A stretch of 9,937 bases of DNA, taken from assembly GCA_037441225.1 (NCBI GenBank), contig JBBISU010000108.1, positions 1-9,937 on the forward strand, in the 5' to 3' direction. A program made the translations under genes and the position numbers. Below, in pieces: positions 6,332 to 9,937 of this stretch (position 1 is its first letter; each line of letters begins with the position of its first letter). The notes below the pieces were generated by a model. It did no database searches. It worked only from the letters and a program-made list of their open reading frames with translations, and was not told the DNA's origin. Origin of the DNA: JBBFMJ01 sp037441225 (GTDB taxonomy: Bacteria; Acidobacteriota; Thermoanaerobaculia; UBA2201).

Positions 6332-7998
6332 AAAAATATAAAAAATACTGCTAAAATTGGATAAAATCCATCCACATATAAGCTAAATCTCACTCCACCG
6401 GGTATAACTTTCCTTTGAAACAACAAAAAATAAAAGAGACAATATAAAGGAAAAAATAAAAGGAAAAATGACTTTATTATAGGGTTTGTAATGTAAATGG
6501 TAATAAATAACAAAAAGCTTAAGAAAAGAGAGATTTTAAAAAAGAGAATTGAATTTTTTAAGCCAAAATAAATGGGGATTGTCTCTTTTCCAACCATTCT
6601 GTCCCCTTGCAAATCCTTTAAATCATAAACAATTGCCCTGCAAAGGAATATTAAAAAAAAGAAGAAAAGGTATAAAGCTAAAGAATTTAAATCAAAATTT
6701 TTAGATAAAAGAAAATAAAAAATAGTAGAAAAAATTGCCCAGGCAGAAGAAGTAAAGATATCTTTAGAGCAGGGGAGTTGGGTTAAAGGTGATGGAAAAA
6801 GGTAAAGAAATCCAAGAATAGAGGCAAAAAATGTAAAAATCCCCAGATAAATTGAAAAATAAAAGGATAAAAGAATGCTTAAAAATAAAAATATTCCACT
6901 TAAAATTTTTAGCCATCTTTTGTTTTTTTCAATAAATATTTGTTGTGCTGGCTCATTTATCTCCTGGGCTCTTTTTTCAGAAAAAGAATTTAATGTATGG
7001 AAACTAAACAAAAACATTGGAGCAATAAGATATGAAAAAATTGATATTGATAAATTTAGGACTTTTGAAATTATATAAATTAAAGAAAGAGAAGATAAGA
7101 ATATTAAAAGATTTGAACGGGTAAGAAAAGCAAGGGTTTTCCATAAAATTTTCCATAAACCCCTTGCCCTTATTTCAATTAATTTTTCTACAACTCTGTT
7201 TATAAGCCAGTTTGGAGTTGATGCTCCTGCTGTGATACCTATTTTTTTATATATTTTTAATTCTTCTGGAAGGTTTGTTTCATCTTCCACAAGATAAGCA
7301 GGTATTCCTTCTTCTTCAATTATCTCTTTTAATCTTTTTGTATTTGCAGAAAAAGAACCACCAACTACAACCATTGCTTCCACCTTCTTTGCCATTTCCT
7401 TTGCTTCTTCCTGCCTTGTGGAAGTGGCATCACATATTGTTTCAATAATTTCTAATTCAGGATTTCTTTCTTTTAAGACCCTTGCAATTTCTTTATATTT
7501 TTCTTCTGAAAAGGTGCTTTGTGCCAGCAAAACTGCCTTTCCTTCAAAATTTAAATTTTTTGCTTCTTCCAGTGAAGAAATGCAAATACTCCCTTCCCCT
7601 CCATAGCCAAGAATTCCCTTTGTTTCTGCATGTTCCTTATCTCCCACTAAAATCACTTTTTTCCCTTCCAGTTTTGCTTTTTTTGCTTTTCCCTGAATTT
7701 TTGCAACCCTTGGACAGGTACAATTTATAATTTCACAACCTATTTTTTTTAATTCATTCAACACCTCTGGAGTCACTCCATGTGCTCTAATTATAACATT
7801 ATCTCCTTTTTTTAATTCCTCTATTTTTTTATTTTCAATCCCTAACTTTTTTAAAATTTCTAAAACCTGTGGATTGTGAATTAGTGGTCCCAAGGTGCAA
7901 AGATTTTCTTTTCCCTCATATCTTTTGGAGAGGGTCTCTTCAAGGGCTTTCCTTACTCCCATACAAAATCCAGCTTTCTTTGAAACAATAATTGCCAT
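6328..7998 (-). CDS. ispH: IspH-UbiA fusion: HMBPP reductase + membrane prenyltransferase
   Basis: This is one 556-residue frame with two enzymes. Residues 1-278 are IspH (LytB), the [4Fe-4S] enzyme making IPP and DMAPP at the end of the MEP pathway. Cluster ligands are Cys12 (GFCMGV), Cys95 (TCP) and Cys189 (TICDAT). Substrate residues His41, His73, His123, Glu125, Ser217, Asn219 and Ser260 are all present. Residues about 290-556 are a UbiA-type prenyltransferase with roughly nine hydrophobic segments. Its second Asp-rich motif is intact (DLKDLQGD at 459-466, then GKETIP), but the first is degenerate: Asn337, Glu341, Gln345 instead of NxxxDxxxD, followed by EINEP. The first Met after the IspH part is 328, inside a membrane segment, so a hidden second start is unlikely. 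The acceptor and prenyl donor are unknown. It sits 30 bases after the PIG-L-GT2 gene and overlaps namZ by ATGA. Confidence 0.93.
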   Translation of the reverse strand: MAIIVSKKAGFCMGVRKALEETLSKRYEGKENLCTLGPLIHNPQVLEILKKLGIENKKIEELKKGDNVIIRAHGVTPEVLNELKKIGCEIINCTCPRVAKIQGKAKKAKLEGKKVILVGDKEHAETKGILGYGGEGSICISSLEEAKNLNFEGKAVLLAQSTFSEEKYKEIARVLKERNPELEIIETICDATSTRQEEAKEMAKKVEAMVVVGGSFSANTKRLKEIIEEEGIPAYLVEDETNLPEELKIYKKIGITAGASTPNWLINRVVEKLIEIRARGLWKILWKTLAFLTRSNLLIFLSSLSLIYIISKVLNLSISIFSYLIAPMFLFSFHTLNSFSEKRAQEINEPAQQIFIEKNKRWLKILSGIFLFLSILLSFYFSIYLGIFTFFASILGFLYLFPSPLTQLPCSKDIFTSSAWAIFSTIFYFLLSKNFDLNSLALYLFFFFLIFLCRAIVYDLKDLQGDRMVGKETIPIYFGLKNSILFFKISLFLSFLLFITIYITNPIIKSFFLLFFPLYCLFYFLLFQRKVIPGGVRFSLYVDGFYPILAVFFIFL

Positions 7999-7999
7999 A

Positions 8000-8026
8000 T
8001 TATTTTTTAAACAATCTTTCTTCCAT
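8000..8026 (-). CDS. Possible 8-codon bridging mini-ORF
   Basis: In the 30-base gap before the IspH fusion, ATG lies two bases after the TAA of the PIG-L-GT2 gene. It opens a frame encoding MEERLFKK that stops one base before the ispH ATG (TAA T ATG). It may carry ribosomes across the gap by reinitiation. It may equally be chance, and no Shine-Dalgarno site precedes it. Confidence 0.2.
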   Translation of the reverse strand: MEERLFKK

Positions 8027-8028
8027 TT

Positions 8029-9873
8029 TTATTTGAAGAATCCTTTAATTTTTTGAATAAAATTATGTATTTTCCATACTTTTGAAGAAAAAATCTGTGC
8101 TTGTATTGAATTCAACCTCTGGATTTCCTTATATGTTGAATCTAAATGTTTTGAAAGATCTTCTATTTTTTTTGATAAACCAAGGATTTCCTCTTCTTTA
8201 TCTTTTATCAATTTCAAAATTTCATCTTTTTCCTTTTCCAAATTTTCCTTTTGAACTTTCAAATTTTCATTTTCCCTTAAATACATTTCTAATTCCACAT
8301 CTTGCTTTTCTTTTTCTTTAATTTGATCATTTAATTTTTCTTTCAAATACCAGAGTTCTCCTTTTAAAATTTGGAGATTTTTTTGAAGTTCCATATTTTT
8401 ATCTTTTAAATTCTTAACAACCCTTTCCTCTACTTCAAATTTTCTAAAATCTTTTGTCAATTTCAAAATTTCAATTCTTTTTTTGTGGAATTCTGCTTTT
8501 TTTTGTGGTTCTGCTCCAAGAGTATGGCTTTGGGAAAAATTTCTATATTCACAGGTTATCTCTTTTATATGATAAAAAGGAATTTTCCTTGAAAATCTTA
8601 TCAAAAGTTCCCAGTCCTCAAATTCATTCAAATTTTCATTAAATAAACCAAAGGAATCAAAGAGTTCTTTTTTAAATAAGATTGTATTTAAAGGAATATA
8701 ATTATCATAAAGTAAAATATCGGGGTCAAAATCCATACTATATGAAATTACTTTATCTTTTAATTCATAAATTCCATCTATTTCATTGTATTGATAAATC
8801 GAAGACAAAGAATCAGAATAAACAAGGTTGCCTTTTGATTCAACCATTGCCTTTGAAAGGACATTAAAGTGATGTGGGTATATCAAATCATCATCATCTA
8901 AAAAGGAAACAAATTCTGTTTTTGCTTTTTTTACTCCAAAATTTGCAGCATTAGATCTCCCCATTGGATTTGTTTTAAAAACTTCTGCTGGAATTCCTTC
9001 TAATAATTCTTTTGGAACTTCCATATCACCATCGTTTATAATAAGTATCTTTTCAATAGGATGATAGGAATTTTTTAAAGAATTTAAAGCATCTTTTAAA
9101 AAAGGAATCCTATTCTTTGTCCTGACAATTACAGAAATTGGAAGAATCGGAGAACTATAGAATTCTTTATCCTTTATAAAATTAGTTATTGGCCTTTTTT
9201 GGATTTCCTGAAAACTTAAACTTATAAAACCTTCTGCATATTTTGAATCCTTACTCAAAGTAAAACTTCTATATAAATTAAGCCCTTTTATTTGATTTAT
9301 AAAATCCTTTATTTCCAGTTGGCTTTTAAATTTTTCCATTCCTTCAATCTTTTTATCCATTAAATTTGTTATATCAAATAATGAATTTATTTTTTGTGCA
9401 TCAAATATTTCATAAAAATAAATCTTTGTATTCCACAATTTTTCTTGTATTTCATCTTCCAATCTTGTAGATTGCAAAAATTTAATTAAAGAAAAAGCCA
9501 GTGTTTTGTGATCCGGGTGAAATTCTTCAAAGGAAGGGCAAAAAATCCCATCATAATTTTTCTTTGAAATTATTTCTTTTAATTTATCTTCAATTTCTTT
9601 TCTTTTTTCAATAAATTTTCCATCTGGAAAGGAAAAAAAGATTGGTTCTTTATAATTTAAGACCTTTGAAGCATCAATTGATTCCTGAACTCTTACCTCT
9701 GGTTTTCCCCATTCTTCACCTTTTGAAAAAATGTAAACATCTATGCTTTTATTTAAACTTGAAAGGTGGAAAAGTGTCCCACCAAGTCCAAATACCTCAT
9801 CATCAGGATGGGCAGCCAGGACCAAAAATTTTTCCCCTTCTTTAAAATCTAAAAGATAAGGCAATTTTTCCAT
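8029..9873 (-). CDS. PIG-L deacetylase + GT2 glycosyltransferase + coiled coil
   Basis: This 614-residue protein has three modules. Residues 15-220 are a PIG-L (LmbE-like) de-N-acetylase with the zinc motif AHPDDE at 21-26, RVQE at 61-64 and HPDH at 119-122; this family removes acetyl from GlcNAc-type sugars. Residues about 245-450 are a family 2 glycosyltransferase: ISVIVRTKNR at 246-255, IINDGD at 278-283, the DxD-type run DDDD at 326-329, and FEDWELLIRF at 418-427 with the likely catalytic ED pair. Residues about 485-590 are a highly charged coiled coil, followed by a short amphipathic tail rich in Phe, Trp and Lys. No signal peptide or membrane segment is present, so it probably acts at the inner face of the membrane in surface-glycan assembly. 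Substrates are unknown. It heads the four-gene operon and its start is supported by a promoter six bases upstream. Confidence 0.88.
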   Translation of the reverse strand: MEKLPYLLDFKEGEKFLVLAAHPDDEVFGLGGTLFHLSSLNKSIDVYIFSKGEEWGKPEVRVQESIDASKVLNYKEPIFFSFPDGKFIEKRKEIEDKLKEIISKKNYDGIFCPSFEEFHPDHKTLAFSLIKFLQSTRLEDEIQEKLWNTKIYFYEIFDAQKINSLFDITNLMDKKIEGMEKFKSQLEIKDFINQIKGLNLYRSFTLSKDSKYAEGFISLSFQEIQKRPITNFIKDKEFYSSPILPISVIVRTKNRIPFLKDALNSLKNSYHPIEKILIINDGDMEVPKELLEGIPAEVFKTNPMGRSNAANFGVKKAKTEFVSFLDDDDLIYPHHFNVLSKAMVESKGNLVYSDSLSSIYQYNEIDGIYELKDKVISYSMDFDPDILLYDNYIPLNTILFKKELFDSFGLFNENLNEFEDWELLIRFSRKIPFYHIKEITCEYRNFSQSHTLGAEPQKKAEFHKKRIEILKLTKDFRKFEVEERVVKNLKDKNMELQKNLQILKGELWYLKEKLNDQIKEKEKQDVELEMYLRENENLKVQKENLEKEKDEILKLIKDKEEEILGLSKKIEDLSKHLDSTYKEIQRLNSIQAQIFSSKVWKIHNFIQKIKGFFK

Positions 9874-9879
9874 AAAACT

Positions 9880-9908
9880 ATTTTACTTTAAAATAAGAAA
9901 GCAGGCAA
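9880..9908 (-). promoter_or_regulatory. Sigma-70-type promoter of the salvage/fusion operon
   Basis: Reading the minus strand, TTGCCT (9908-9903), a 17-base spacer and TAAAAT (9885-9880) are followed by six bases and then ATG at 9873. Spacing and hexamers match a housekeeping promoter. Transcription would begin at about the A of ATG, so the mRNA would be leaderless, and indeed no Shine-Dalgarno sequence is present. The stretch 9909-9937 shows nothing firm. Confidence 0.6.
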
Positions 9909-9937
9909 GTTTTTGTAGAATTCCATAACATATTGGA

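Noticed and set aside
6875..7078. Plus-strand open frame opposite the UbiA part of the IspH fusion
   Set aside because: It is antisense to a well-supported membrane-domain coding region and has no motif or ribosome site. The other short plus-strand frames under genes at 4670-4864, 7418-7730, 8082-8867 and 9642-9845 were rejected for the same reason.
8001..8011. Leaderless-type -10 before the IspH fusion (TAAAAA, five bases before ATG)
   Set aside because: The conserved final T of the -10 is missing and no -35 is seen. The gene is close behind its upstream neighbour and is more simply read as part of the operon.
8170..8420. Repetitive-looking AT-rich stretch as a tandem DNA repeat
   Set aside because: It encodes the Lys/Glu/Leu coiled coil. 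The repetition is at the level of amino-acid heptads, with no fixed DNA unit.
9888..9935. Possible C-terminal tail of an upstream minus-strand gene ending in TAA at 9890-9888
   Set aside because: All three minus-strand frames stay open from the window edge for about 45-60 bases, so no frame can be chosen. Nothing recognisable is encoded in so short a stretch.
1..9937. tRNA, rRNA, CRISPR array, IS element or riboswitch
   Set aside because: Both strands were read through. Almost all sequence is coding, and the gaps (101, 47, 30 and 64 bases) are too short or lack the needed structure.

Overview
This window is compact bacterial DNA, very AT-rich by eye (roughly 70% A+T), with Lys-, Glu-, Ile-, Phe- and Asn-rich proteins that contain little Gln. 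It has sigma-70-like promoters, one AGGAGG ribosome site, the bacterial MEP isoprenoid pathway and peptidoglycan enzymes. The composition suggests an AT-rich, possibly thermophilic anaerobe from a poorly sampled lineage. I cannot assign a phylum. No RNA genes, mobile elements or CRISPR arrays are visible, and the longest gene-free stretch is about 100 bases.

Left part (102-2037, minus strand): a tight three-gene operon. A Gph-like HAD phosphatase comes first, then a 101-residue TFIIB-type zinc-ribbon protein, then D-alanine--D-alanine ligase (Ddl). The first two genes overlap by 8 bases; the last two abut as TAAATG. Middle (2085-3347, plus strand): a lone B12-binding-type radical SAM protein transcribed divergently from the HAD gene. 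The two promoters are interleaved in 47 bases.

Right part (3342-9873, minus strand): a four-gene operon in which three of the four products are fusions. In transcription order these are: (1) PIG-L deacetylase + GT2 glycosyltransferase + coiled coil; (2) IspH + UbiA-type membrane prenyltransferase; (3) NamZ/DUF1343 exo-N-acetylmuramidase; (4) MurU-type nucleotidyltransferase + short beta-helix-like segment + AmgK-type sugar kinase. Genes 2-3 and 3-4 overlap by ATGA. The operon meets the radical SAM gene tail to tail at a shared TTATAA.

The main biological story is cell-wall MurNAc salvage. NamZ would free MurNAc from glycan ends, the kinase domain would make MurNAc-1-phosphate, and the uridylyltransferase domain would make UDP-MurNAc, bypassing de novo MurA/MurB. 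Ddl and possibly the HAD phosphatase (a MupP candidate) fit the same theme. The IspH-UbiA and PIG-L-GT2 fusions suggest that lipid-carrier or surface-glycan chemistry is co-expressed with it. A second theme is expression style: all three operon heads have TAAAAT 6-8 bases before ATG (leaderless or nearly so), while the one clear Shine-Dalgarno site lies inside an operon.
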